Below the pieces are notes generated by a model. That model had not been told where the DNA came from. It saw only the letters and a list, made by a program, of their open reading frames with translations, and did no database searches. From positions 1 to 35,033 of the forward strand of contig JAFLVI010000011.1 in NCBI GenBank assembly GCA_022508405.1: a stretch of 35,033 bases of DNA, written 5' to 3'. The stretch comes from Clostridiales bacterium. Lineage in GTDB: Bacteria; Bacillota; Clostridia; Christensenellales; Pumilibacteraceae. The first letter of the stretch is position 1. Every line of letters starts with the position of its first letter. The position numbers and the translations under genes are program-made. Shown here one piece after another: positions 24,366 through 32,320 of this stretch.

Positions 24366-25760
24366 ATGGAAAACCTAAAACTTTACAACACACTTACGCG
24401 AAAAAAAGAGTGGTTTTCTCCGCTCGATCCGCCTATAGTAACAACATACTCCTGCGGCCCCACGGTGTATAACTACGCGCACATCGGCAATCTTCGCACG
24501 TACGTTTTTATGGACGAGCTACGCCGTACGCTTAAATACGCCGGCTATACGACGCGCTCCGTTATGAACATAACCGACGTTGGACACCTGATGTCGGACG
24601 GCGACGACGGCGAAGACAAAATGGCTTCCGCCGCCAAAAAACAAAACAAAAAGCCGGAGGAGATAGCCGAATTCTATTCATCGGTTTTCTTTAAGGACCT
24701 TGAACGCTTGCATATACTTTTGCCCGAAATAATTGCAAAGGCTACGGACAACATCACCGAGATGATCGACTTTGTAAAGGTGCTGTGCGACAAAGGCTAC
24801 GGCTACGAAACGGACGACGGAATTTACTTTGATATTTCCAAATTCAGTGAATATGGCAAGCTTTCGCGTTGCAATATAGAGGACGCTTTGGCCGGCGCAC
24901 GCGTTGCCGTAAATACGCAAAAACGCCACCCCGCCGACTTTGCACTGTGGAAAAAAGCCGAAAAAAACCACATCATGCAATGGCAGTCGCCTTGGGGCAT
25001 GGGCTACCCTGGTTGGCACATAGAATGCTCCGCAATGAGCAAAAAGTTCTTGGGCGATCGGTTTGATATCCACACAGGCGGCGTAGACCATATTCCCATT
25101 CATCACGAAAACGAAATAGCGCAAAGCGAAGCGCTGGAAGAACATAAGGTAGTCAACCTTTGGATGCACGGCGAATTTATGCTGGTGGACGGCGGAAAAA
25201 TGAGCAAATCCTTGGGCAACGTCTATACAATAGACGACCTTATCGCAAAGGGTTACTCCCCGCTCGCCTTTCGCTACTTCTGTCTGAATACCCACTACCG
25301 CAACAAGCTTAACTTTACATTTGACGGACTTGACGGTGCGGCCACAGCGTACAACCGCTTGCGCGGCATGATTTCCGCTTGCAAGTCGGCGCAAAAAGCG
25401 GACGCCGACACGGCACAAAAAGTGCACGCCCAAAAGGCCGCAATAGTAGCCGCCGTATACGACGATCTTAACTTCCCGCTCGCGCTCGGCGAGCTGTGGA
25501 CAATGGCTAAGTACGCTTGCCGCGAAGTTTACGACATCGCCGCCGATCTTGACCGAATTTTCGGGCTTGACCTGCACCTTCCGATCGAACAAGCTTCAAC
25601 CGATATTCCCGCCAAAATAAAAGCGCTTGCCGAAAAACGGTTTGCCGCACGCAAGGCTAAGGATTGGGCAACGTCGGACGCACTCAGGAGCGAGCTTGAC
25701 GCGCTTGGCTATACCGTACTTGACGGTAAAGACGGATACGAACTTAGAATTAAGAATTAA
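24366..25760 (+). CDS. cysS: Cysteinyl-tRNA synthetase
   Basis: Class I aminoacyl-tRNA synthetase, 464 residues, normal length. SCGPTVYNYAHIGNLRTYVF holds a zinc-ligand Cys and the HIGN form of the HIGH signature (about residue 39). GWHIECSAMS and DIHTGGVDHIPIHHENEIAQ carry the other zinc ligands (Cys, His, Glu) that select cysteine. KMSKSLGN lies at about residue 278. A helical DALR-like anticodon-binding end follows. GGAG for this gene lies in the last codons of cysE. The stop codon is inside three tandem AGAATTA units. Confidence 0.97.
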   Translation: MENLKLYNTLTRKKEWFSPLDPPIVTTYSCGPTVYNYAHIGNLRTYVFMDELRRTLKYAGYTTRSVMNITDVGHLMSDGDDGEDKMASAAKKQNKKPEEIAEFYSSVFFKDLERLHILLPEIIAKATDNITEMIDFVKVLCDKGYGYETDDGIYFDISKFSEYGKLSRCNIEDALAGARVAVNTQKRHPADFALWKKAEKNHIMQWQSPWGMGYPGWHIECSAMSKKFLGDRFDIHTGGVDHIPIHHENEIAQSEALEEHKVVNLWMHGEFMLVDGGKMSKSLGNVYTIDDLIAKGYSPLAFRYFCLNTHYRNKLNFTFDGLDGAATAYNRLRGMISACKSAQKADADTAQKVHAQKAAIVAAVYDDLNFPLALGELWTMAKYACREVYDIAADLDRIFGLDLHLPIEQASTDIPAKIKALAEKRFAARKAKDWATSDALRSELDALGYTVLDGKDGYELRIKN

Positions 25761-25766
25761 GAATTA
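25746..25766 (+). repeat. Three tandem AGAATTA units across the cysS stop
   Basis: AGAATTA at 25746, 25753 and 25760. The stop TAA (25758-25760) is formed by the second and third units. Gain or loss of a unit would change the last residues of CysRS. Confidence 0.85.
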
Positions 25767-25820
25767 TCCTTGGTGCTTGCTTAACATTTCTATAAACATT
25801 TTTCTTTAATCAGACATAAG

Positions 25821-25854
25821 AAAACCGAGAGTAAAATTTACTCTCGGTTTTGTG
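25821..25854. terminator. Bidirectional terminator between cysS and the ABC ATPase gene
   Basis: AAAACCGAGAGTAAA (25821-25835) and TTTACTCTCGGTTTT (25837-25851) form a long perfect stem with T-runs built into both ends, so it can stop transcripts from either side. Confidence 0.88.
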
Positions 25855-25872
25855 TTTGATTATTTATTCAGT

Positions 25873-28068
25873 TTATTTCTTTTTTGCAGCGGGCTTTTTT
25901 ACCGCGGGGGCTTTCTTTGCCGCAGGCTTTTTAGCCGCAGGAGCCTTCTTTGCCGCAGGCTTTTTAGCTGCCGGTTTTTTGGCAGCAGGTTTTTTGGCGG
26001 GAGCTTCTTCTACTTCGGCGGCTTCATTAACGGCGGCCTGCTCTTTTTTGCCGGCAGCTGCATTTTCGAGCGCCTTTTCGTTTTCGCGAGCTTGGAGCAA
26101 TTCCTTATAGCGGACCTCGCCTTCAGCCTGTGCGTCCGAGTTTTTAACCGCTTGAGCGAATGTCTCGTACTTGCCAATAACAATCGCTTGAGGATCGACA
26201 ACCATCTTGATCTTGTCGCCGGTGTTGTAGCCCGCAAATTTGCGGATGATAACAGTCATATCCTCATCGAATCCCGCAATTTCCGCCGTGACAATGGCGT
26301 CTCTGTTGTATTCGTCAAGGTGTTTAATCACGCCGCTGAGCACCATTTTGGGCGATTTTGCAATCGCATCCTTGTCGATAGACAATCCGCGCGGCAAAAT
26401 GTACATGGGCGCATCGGTTTCCGCCGTCTTAAGACCGGTCTGATTTTCCACAGCCAGCTTGTTCTTTGTGCCGGTTTTGCCGACAAACTTATAGTTGTAA
26501 ACGCCGTTGTTGTTGAGCATCGTGCCGGTAGTTGTGTTGCCGGTTACGGGACGATCTGCAATAATGCGCTCGCCTTCCATGTTGAACAACTGAATCTTAG
26601 TGGGATCGAGATAGACCTTCATGGTCTCGCCGCCGTTAAACTCGTAGTCGAGCGGGCGCGAAACGATAAGGTTGTTTACAAGTCCGGGGACTGCCAAGTA
26701 CACTGCCTTGAAGCGCGGATAGTTATCAAAGAACTCCGCAACGCCTTCGAAGCAAACGTCGCCTTCGCCGCCTTCGGCCTTGAGCGCTTCGGGCGGAAGT
26801 CCGAGCACCACCTTGTTGTTGATGACAGATTTGTCGGTAATGCGGTTGAGAATTTCTTCGGGAAGCTTAATGCAAACATCGCCGAACATGACCGCAAGAG
26901 TATTCTCCACGGCAACCGCCTGCGCGGGAATAAGGTTGTAATCGGGAACGCCCATAAGCGTAAGCTCGGTGGTGGCGTCAAACAGGTGCGCATGCTCGGT
27001 GGCAAGATACATCTTTACCTTGTCGCCCTGCTCAAAGGAGTAACGCGCGTTTACACGAGCGATGGTGTAATCGTCCTTACCTTCTACGTTGAGATACAAA
27101 ATCGTTTCGTTACCGAGATTTTCTATAACGTCTACGGTGGCTTCGATTACAGATTCGGGATGAGCGTCGATAAGCGCCTGCTCGTAGCGCACGTCTTCGG
27201 GACGAATGCCCAAAAGCACGTCGCTGCCGATAATGGACTTATCGCGTATGCGCAATGCGCGTGACTTGGGTATCATAACCTTGTTGGTCTCGCCTATAAG
27301 CGCGTAAAGATTGCCGTTTTCCTCGACAAGCTTTGCCTTGAATATGTTCATTTGCGGCGAACCGAGGAAGCATGCCACAAACAGGTTGGCGGGATTGTCG
27401 TACAGCGTTGTGGGGGTGTCCACCTGCTGAACGATACCGTCTTTCATAACGACAATGCGCGTACCCATTGTCATAGCCTCGGTCTGGTCGTGCGTTACGT
27501 AAATAAACGTGGTGGCAAGTCTGTGGTGAATCTTGGTGATCTCGGTACGCATTTGCACGCGCAGCTTTGCGTCAAGGTTACTGAGCGGTTCGTCCAAAAG
27601 GAAAACCTTGGGCTCGCGGACTATAGCACGACCGAGCGCAACACGCTGACGCTGACCGCCGGACAACGCCTTGGGACGACGGCTCAAAAGGTGCTGAATG
27701 CCAAGTATGCTGGCTGCCTCTTGTACCTTTTCGTCAATTACCTTGGCCGGAACGTGGCGAAGGCGCAGACCGAACGCCATGTTGTCGTAAACGGTCATGT
27801 GCGGATAAAGCGCGTAGTTTTGGAAAACCATCGCTATATCGCGGTCCTTAGGCTCGACGTCGTTTACAAGACGATCTTCTATATAAAGTTCGCCGGACGA
27901 TATGTCTTCCAAACCCGCTATCATGCGCAGAGTTGTGGACTTACCGCAACCGGAAGGTCCGACGAAAACGATAAATTCCTTATCGTCGATTTCAAGATTG
28001 AAGTCGCTGACAGCGCGTACACCGCCGCTGTACACCTTGTAGATATGTCTTAAAGACAAGCTTGCCAT
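25873..28068 (-). CDS. ABC transporter ATPase, MalK/UgpC/MsmK type, with extended C-terminal region and Lys/Ala/Pro tail
   Basis: ATPase of a carbohydrate-type ABC importer, 731 residues, about twice the usual 360-380. Residues 1-235 are a full nucleotide-binding domain: Walker A GPSGCGKS (37-44), Q-loop Q83, signature LSGGQ (135-139), Walker B VFLLDEP, switch His (THDQTEAMTMG). Residues 236-370 are the TOBE/MalK regulatory folds (SPQMNIFKAKL, LLGIRPEDVRYE). Residues 375-650 look like further degenerate copies of the same regulatory unit (VVLGLPPEALKAE, GGETMKVYLDPTKIQLF, TGDKIKMVVDPQAIVIG). Residues 689-731 are a KKPAA-repeat tail. I start at ATG 28068, after AAGGAG, not further upstream. 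No permease or binding protein is near, so it is an orphan ATPase that may serve several importers, as MsmK does. Confidence 0.92.
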   Translation of the reverse strand: MASLSLRHIYKVYSGGVRAVSDFNLEIDDKEFIVFVGPSGCGKSTTLRMIAGLEDISSGELYIEDRLVNDVEPKDRDIAMVFQNYALYPHMTVYDNMAFGLRLRHVPAKVIDEKVQEAASILGIQHLLSRRPKALSGGQRQRVALGRAIVREPKVFLLDEPLSNLDAKLRVQMRTEITKIHHRLATTFIYVTHDQTEAMTMGTRIVVMKDGIVQQVDTPTTLYDNPANLFVACFLGSPQMNIFKAKLVEENGNLYALIGETNKVMIPKSRALRIRDKSIIGSDVLLGIRPEDVRYEQALIDAHPESVIEATVDVIENLGNETILYLNVEGKDDYTIARVNARYSFEQGDKVKMYLATEHAHLFDATTELTLMGVPDYNLIPAQAVAVENTLAVMFGDVCIKLPEEILNRITDKSVINNKVVLGLPPEALKAEGGEGDVCFEGVAEFFDNYPRFKAVYLAVPGLVNNLIVSRPLDYEFNGGETMKVYLDPTKIQLFNMEGERIIADRPVTGNTTTGTMLNNNGVYNYKFVGKTGTKNKLAVENQTGLKTAETDAPMYILPRGLSIDKDAIAKSPKMVLSGVIKHLDEYNRDAIVTAEIAGFDEDMTVIIRKFAGYNTGDKIKMVVDPQAIVIGKYETFAQAVKNSDAQAEGEVRYKELLQARENEKALENAAAGKKEQAAVNEAAEVEEAPAKKPAAKKPAAKKPAAKKAPAAKKPAAKKAPAVKKPAAKKK
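25876..26004 (-). repeat. Coding repeats of the Lys/Ala/Pro tail
   Basis: The last 43 codons are built from KKPAA and KKAPA units, with near-repeated DNA (minus-strand GCCTGCGGCAAAGAAG-like units of 15-30 bp). The composition matches histone-H1-like bacterial tails. Confidence 0.85.
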
Positions 28069-28099
28069 AATTTTCTCCTTATTATTATGTGTTTTACTT

Positions 28100-28128
28100 A
28101 TTATACACCATTTCGCCGACCATTTCAA
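28100..28128 (-). promoter_or_regulatory. Promoter of the ABC ATPase gene
   Basis: TTGAAA (28128-28123) and perfect TATAAT (28105-28100) on the minus strand, 17 bp apart, about 32 bp before the ATG. Confidence 0.78.
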
Positions 28129-28179
28129 TATAATATTGCATAAAAATTATCGGCTTTTTTGGATATTTTAGCCATAAGC

Positions 28180-28749
28180 TTATCGGGACTGACCGTTAAA
28201 CTTTTTGCTGCTGCGCATTGCGTGCGTCAAGGACGGATAAAGCGCCGCGCATCCGCCGCACATAACCATGTCTTTGATGAGCAAAACGCCCACCGCCGGT
28301 ACGCCCATTATGGCCGCCGCCCACGTGCTGTGCAGATAGTAATACAGTATAAGCACTTGATAGGTTACGCCTATCGCGTAAATGGGCACGCACCCTATAA
28401 GCGCGCACAAAAACACCTTGCCGCGCGTCACTCTTGTTATGCGCTTGCAAAGCATTCCGCTGACAAACGCTCCGATCGGAAAGCCTATCAAATAACCGAA
28501 AGACGGCATAAATATGTAATGCAATCCCCCGCCTTTAGTGAATACGGGAAGCCCCAAAAGCCCCATCGCCAAATACACCAGTACGCTGAGCGCTCCGTCC
28601 ACTCCGCCCAAGACAAGCCCTGCCGCAATAACAAACACCGTTTGCAGCGACACTTCCACCTGAGTAAACGGTATGGGCACGGAAATAAGCCCGCCTACTA
28701 TTATAAGCGCGGTAAACATGGCTATATGTACCAATCGTTTGGTTGACAC
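28180..28749 (-). CDS. bioY: Biotin transporter BioY (ECF S-component)
   Basis: Substrate-binding membrane subunit of the energy-coupling-factor biotin importer, 189 residues, about six membrane helices. The hallmark segments are PIPFTQVEVSLQTVFVIAAG, VDGALSVLVYLAMGLLGLPV and the following FTKGGGLHYIFMPSFGYLIG, all typical of BioY. GTG at 28749 is the start, preceded by AGGAAGAG. EcfA and EcfT partners are not in the window. It is the last gene of the DUF4364-TSCPD-bioY run. Confidence 0.95.
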   Translation of the reverse strand: MSTKRLVHIAMFTALIIVGGLISVPIPFTQVEVSLQTVFVIAAGLVLGGVDGALSVLVYLAMGLLGLPVFTKGGGLHYIFMPSFGYLIGFPIGAFVSGMLCKRITRVTRGKVFLCALIGCVPIYAIGVTYQVLILYYYLHSTWAAAIMGVPAVGVLLIKDMVMCGGCAALYPSLTHAMRSSKKFNGQSR

Positions 28750-28771
28750 TTCTCTTCCTTTAATATGTAAT

Positions 28772-29020
28772 TTAATTTAGGCTGTTTTTGTACTCGATAA
28801 GCGCTTTTGCAAGCTGGTCGGGACAGGACGTACCGTTTCGGCACTGAACGCCTTGTAGGCGCGCTATAACGTCGTCCACGTCCATGCCGATAGCGAGCTT
28901 GGCTACGCCCTGCGTATTGCCCGCACAGCCGCGTACAAATTTTAGTTCGGTTATCTTGTTGTCTTTTATGTCAAACTGTATTTCCTGCGAACATGTGCCG
29001 TGCGTTTTGTAGGTATACAT
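28772..29020 (-). CDS. TSCPD-domain protein (TIGR03905 type)
   Basis: A stand-alone 82-residue TSCPD protein. The name-giving motif is in CRNGTSCPDQLAKAL. GTCSQEIQFDI and VRGCAGNTQGVAKLAIG are the other conserved blocks, with four Cys that may bind metal or an Fe-S group. TSCPD domains also occur at the end of some ribonucleotide reductases and in nucleoside-diphosphate reductase-like proteins. The function of the short form is unknown. AAGGAG precedes the ATG. It is 22 bp upstream of bioY. Confidence 0.9.
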   Translation of the reverse strand: MYTYKTHGTCSQEIQFDIKDNKITELKFVRGCAGNTQGVAKLAIGMDVDDVIARLQGVQCRNGTSCPDQLAKALIEYKNSLN

Positions 29021-29039
29021 AATTTGCGCTCCTTTTATG

Positions 29040-29564
29040 CTACTCTGTTAAACGGTCGTGAAGCATAAGATATATGCTTGCCGCATTCTTTTCCCAATTT
29101 TCGTGAATGTATTTGGCGGTGCGGTTGTTTGCCACGACAAACTTAAGATCCAAAAGCGTCGCGGACGGCTCCACCACGCGTAACCACACGGTGTACGTGC
29201 CGTCCTTATTTTTATAGTATGTATGCTTGTACTCCTGACGGCGCTTATACGACATGCGATTTTCTTTTACGTAATCGCTTATCTCCTGCCGCAAGGACTC
29301 CGGTATGCGCGAGTAAAAGTTGGCAAGGCACGCTCTGCCGTCCGGAGTGAGCGAGTACAGCTTTTCCTTTCCGCGCTCCGCCTTGTGCAAAAAGTTGGAT
29401 TTGGTCAGCTTGTCAATCGCATCCATGCAATACAAAGGCATCATCCAGCCGTTTTGCGCGTAGCAAATGCTGATGATGGTATTGTAGTCGAGTGCAATGT
29501 CCATTTTGTCGAACACGAACAACACAATCAGTTTATTCAAAAGTTCTTCTTCCGACTGCTCCAA
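29040..29564 (-). CDS. DUF4364 family protein
   Basis: A 174-residue cytosolic protein of the DUF4364 family, common in Clostridia. The first 80 residues look like a winged helix: EELLNKLIVLFVFDKMDIAL, MDAIDKLTKSNFLHKAERGK and LYSLTPDGRACLANF, close to a PadR/MarR-like fold. A beta-rich second half follows (YTVWLRVVEPSATLLDLKF). A DNA-binding role is an inference. The start is TTG at 29564, six bases after GCAGGAG. It heads an operon with the TSCPD protein (19 bp gap) and bioY. Confidence 0.82.
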   Translation of the reverse strand: MEQSEEELLNKLIVLFVFDKMDIALDYNTIISICYAQNGWMMPLYCMDAIDKLTKSNFLHKAERGKEKLYSLTPDGRACLANFYSRIPESLRQEISDYVKENRMSYKRRQEYKHTYYKNKDGTYTVWLRVVEPSATLLDLKFVVANNRTAKYIHENWEKNAASIYLMLHDRLTE

Positions 29565-29602
29565 ACCGTTCTCCTGCCCCGTAATTTGAGAGTTAGGCTT
29601 AT

Positions 29603-29631
29603 ACTATATCATAAAAAAACAAAAAAGTAAA
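29603..29631 (-). promoter_or_regulatory. Candidate promoter of the DUF4364-TSCPD-bioY operon
   Basis: TTTACT (29631-29626) and an extended TGATATAGT with -10 TATAGT (29608-29603), 17 bp apart on the minus strand. Confidence 0.5.
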
Positions 29632-29647
29632 TGCAAAAACGCAAATA

Positions 29648-32206
29648 TTATGCCAATTTCTCGGTCAAAACCTTTATTCTGGCGGTGTAAGACGCCACTT
29701 TTTCGCGCTCGGCGTCAATCAGTTTTTGCGGCGCCTTTTGGCAGAATCCCGCATTGTTCAGCTTGGACTGTGCAAGCTTAAGCTCGGACTGACATTTTTC
29801 CAGTTCCTTTGTAAGCCTTTCGCGTTCCTTTTCCGTATCGGACAGCGGCACAAAAATCTTTACGCCGTCCAGTGCGATAAGCGCGCAGTTTTCCTTACTG
29901 CCAAACTGCACGTTTTCCGTCTTTGCAAGCGCGGGCAAATATTCCTTTATAAGACCGCAAAGCGTCTCGTCGCCTTCGCACAACACCTCGGGCGTTTTTG
30001 CAACCGCCCCATTTGTTTGTTTCAGGTTGCGCACGGCGCGAACGCAGTCCTTAAGCCGCTCGGCAAGCTTGACGTCAGCCGCGTAATCGCCGCGCTTTTT
30101 CTTGGGGAATTCGCTCAGCATGAGCTCCCCTTGCGCGTCCGGCAGGCTGTCGTATATTTCGGTTGTTATAAACGGGATAATGGGATGAACAAGCTTTAAC
30201 AGAACTTCCAAAGCATACCTGAGTACGCCGGCGGTGTTCAGCGCATTTTCGCCTTTTAGCTGTACCTTGGCAAACTCAATATACCAGTCGCAAAACTCGT
30301 CCCAAATAAAGTTGTACAGCGCTTCCGCCGCGTGACCTACGTCGTACTTTTTCATGGAAGAATTGACTTCCGCAATCAGCTCGTTAAGCTTGCCGAAAAG
30401 CCAGCCGTCCGCCGCCGTCACCGCCTTGGGGGTTTTATTGTATCCGTTTTGGCACGCGCCCATGACAAACTTTGCCGCATTGAACAGCTTGTTCATAAAG
30501 TTGCGGTAGCTGTTTAACGCCGTGCCGGAATAACACACGTCGCCGCCGCGCGCTATGCCGTTTACAAGCGAAAAGCGAAGCGCGTCCGCGCCGACGGACT
30601 GTATTACTTCCATGGGATCGACGCCGTTGCCCAAAGACTTGCTCATTTTGCGGCCCATTTCGTCGCGCACAAGCCCGTGGATGTACACTTCCTTAAACGG
30701 CGCTTCGCCTGTGAATTTGAGTCCGGCAAATATCATGCGCGACACCCAAAACGTTATTATGTCGTACGCCGTTACAAGCAGGTCGGTGGGATAATATTTT
30801 TTAAGGTCCTCTGTGTTGTCAGGCCAGCCGAGCGTGGAAAACGGCCACAGCGCCGAACTGAACCATGTGTCCAACACGTCCTCGTCCTGCCTTAGCTTCC
30901 CGCCGCAATGCGGACAGACCGTTATGTCCGTCTTGCTCGCCATCTCCTTGCCGCAACCGTCGCAGTAGTACACCGGAATGCGGTGTCCCCACCAGAGCTG
31001 ACGGGAAATGCACCAGTCGCGGATATTGTTCACCCAGTTGAAATACGATTTTTCAAACCGTTTGGGAATAAACTTGATTTTGCCGGTCTTTACCGCTTCG
31101 ATTGCTGGCGCGGCAAGTTCTGTCATCTTTACAAACCACTGTTTGGACACCATCGGCTCAATGGTCTGTTTGCAACGACTGCAATGCCCCACATTGTGCG
31201 TGTAGTCCTCTATTTTTTCCAAATAGCCTTGCGCTTTAAGGTCTGCCACAACGGCTTCTCTCGCTTTTTCGCGCGTCATGCCTTGATAAGCGCAGGCAAG
31301 TTCGTTCATAGTTCCGTCGTCGTTCATGACGCGGATAACTTCCAGATTATGGCGCAAGCCCACTTCAAAGTCGTTGGGGTCGTGCGCGGGAGTAATCTTT
31401 ACCGCGCCCGTGCCGAAGTCCGCTTCCACATAATCGTCGTACACAATGGGAATTTCCCGCCCGACAAGCGGAAGAACAAGAAGCTTACCTTCCATGCCCG
31501 CATAGCGCTTGTCCTTGGGACTTACCGCAACCGCCGTGTCGCCCAGCATGGTTTCGGGACGGGTGGTTGCAACCGTTATATACCCGCTTCCGTCCTTAAA
31601 CGGATATTTTATATGCCAAAGATGCGAAGGCTCGCTTGTGTAATCCACTTCCACGTCGGAAATAGCCGTTTTGCATCCCGGGCACCAGTTGGTAATCCTG
31701 TTGCCGCGGTAAATATAGCCCTGCTCGTACAGCGATACAAACACTTCCCGCACGGCGCGGCTGCACTTTTCGTCCATAGTGAAAGCCATTCTAGACCAGT
31801 CAAGGCTGAAGCCCATGGTCTGTAGCTGCTCAACTATGCGGTTGCCGTACTTTTCCTTCCACGCCCAAGCGCGGGACAAAAATCCGTCGCGGCCCACGTC
31901 CGATTTGCTTAAGCCTTCTTCGCGCATGGCGTCCACCACCTTGACTTCGGTGGCTATGGAAGCATGGTCGTACCCGGGGACCCACAGTGTTTCGTATCCC
32001 TTCATGCGCTTGTAGCGCACTATCGCGTCGGGGATTGTCACGTTCATGGCGTGTCCCATGTGCAGCTGTCCGGTTATGTTGGGCGGCGGCAAGACTATGG
32101 AAAACTTCTTTCTTGCCTTGCCCGCGCGCGGCTGAAAGCAGCCGTTATCCAACCAGCGTTTATAAATACGACTTTCAAAGCTTTGCGGATTGTACGTTTT
32201 GTCCAT
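29648..32206 (-). CDS. valS: Valyl-tRNA synthetase
   Basis: Class I synthetase, 852 residues, normal short bacterial ValRS. HMGH signature at 49-52 in PPPNITGQLHMGHAMN. The editing CP1 domain includes TVATTRPETMLGDTAVAVSP. KMSKSLGNGVDP lies at about 518. A zinc-type pair of CXXC motifs occurs in YCDGCGKEM and CPHCGGKL. The C-terminal arm is a coiled coil (KERERLTKELEKCQSELKLA). The ATG at 32206 follows GGAGAG. The candidate promoter gives a leader of only about 20 nt, so there is no T-box. Confidence 0.98.
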   Translation of the reverse strand: MDKTYNPQSFESRIYKRWLDNGCFQPRAGKARKKFSIVLPPPNITGQLHMGHAMNVTIPDAIVRYKRMKGYETLWVPGYDHASIATEVKVVDAMREEGLSKSDVGRDGFLSRAWAWKEKYGNRIVEQLQTMGFSLDWSRMAFTMDEKCSRAVREVFVSLYEQGYIYRGNRITNWCPGCKTAISDVEVDYTSEPSHLWHIKYPFKDGSGYITVATTRPETMLGDTAVAVSPKDKRYAGMEGKLLVLPLVGREIPIVYDDYVEADFGTGAVKITPAHDPNDFEVGLRHNLEVIRVMNDDGTMNELACAYQGMTREKAREAVVADLKAQGYLEKIEDYTHNVGHCSRCKQTIEPMVSKQWFVKMTELAAPAIEAVKTGKIKFIPKRFEKSYFNWVNNIRDWCISRQLWWGHRIPVYYCDGCGKEMASKTDITVCPHCGGKLRQDEDVLDTWFSSALWPFSTLGWPDNTEDLKKYYPTDLLVTAYDIITFWVSRMIFAGLKFTGEAPFKEVYIHGLVRDEMGRKMSKSLGNGVDPMEVIQSVGADALRFSLVNGIARGGDVCYSGTALNSYRNFMNKLFNAAKFVMGACQNGYNKTPKAVTAADGWLFGKLNELIAEVNSSMKKYDVGHAAEALYNFIWDEFCDWYIEFAKVQLKGENALNTAGVLRYALEVLLKLVHPIIPFITTEIYDSLPDAQGELMLSEFPKKKRGDYAADVKLAERLKDCVRAVRNLKQTNGAVAKTPEVLCEGDETLCGLIKEYLPALAKTENVQFGSKENCALIALDGVKIFVPLSDTEKERERLTKELEKCQSELKLAQSKLNNAGFCQKAPQKLIDAEREKVASYTARIKVLTEKLA

Positions 32207-32225
32207 TGTGCTCTCCTATTATATA

Positions 32226-32253
32226 TTGCATTTTATCACAACAACAATAAAAT
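32226..32253 (+). promoter_or_regulatory. Possible plus-strand promoter overlapping the valS promoter
   Basis: TTGCAT (32226-32231) and TAAAAT (32248-32253), 16 bp apart, read away from valS toward the importer operon. It shares DNA with the valS promoter. The AT-rich context makes a chance match plausible. No other promoter for the importer operon was found. Confidence 0.3.
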
Positions 32254-32258
32254 AGCAA
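32230..32258 (-). promoter_or_regulatory. Candidate promoter of valS
   Basis: TTGCTA (32258-32253) and an extended TGTGATAAAAT with -10 TAAAAT (32235-32230), 17 bp apart on the minus strand, about 24 bp before the ATG. Confidence 0.55.
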
Positions 32259-32291
32259 ATAATTTAACGCGGTTGCGCGAGCACCCCCTAC

Positions 32292-32310
32292 CAAAACAGT
32301 GCATACACTG
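32292..32310 (-). terminator. Short hairpin plus U-run after the structured RNA
   Basis: On the minus strand CAGTG, TATG loop, CACTG (32310-32297) and then TTTTGG. It lies 11 bp past the 3' arm of the closing helix of the structured element and could be its intrinsic terminator, though the stem is short. Confidence 0.4.
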
Positions 32311-32320
32311 GAATATATTG

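Noticed and set aside
28129-28179. Terminator for bioY
   Set aside because: A 4-bp stem with a 15-nt loop before ATAATTTTT on the minus strand is too weak to call.
29565-29647. Terminator for valS
   Set aside because: The 83 bp hold A/T runs and the promoter of the next operon, but no hairpin was found.
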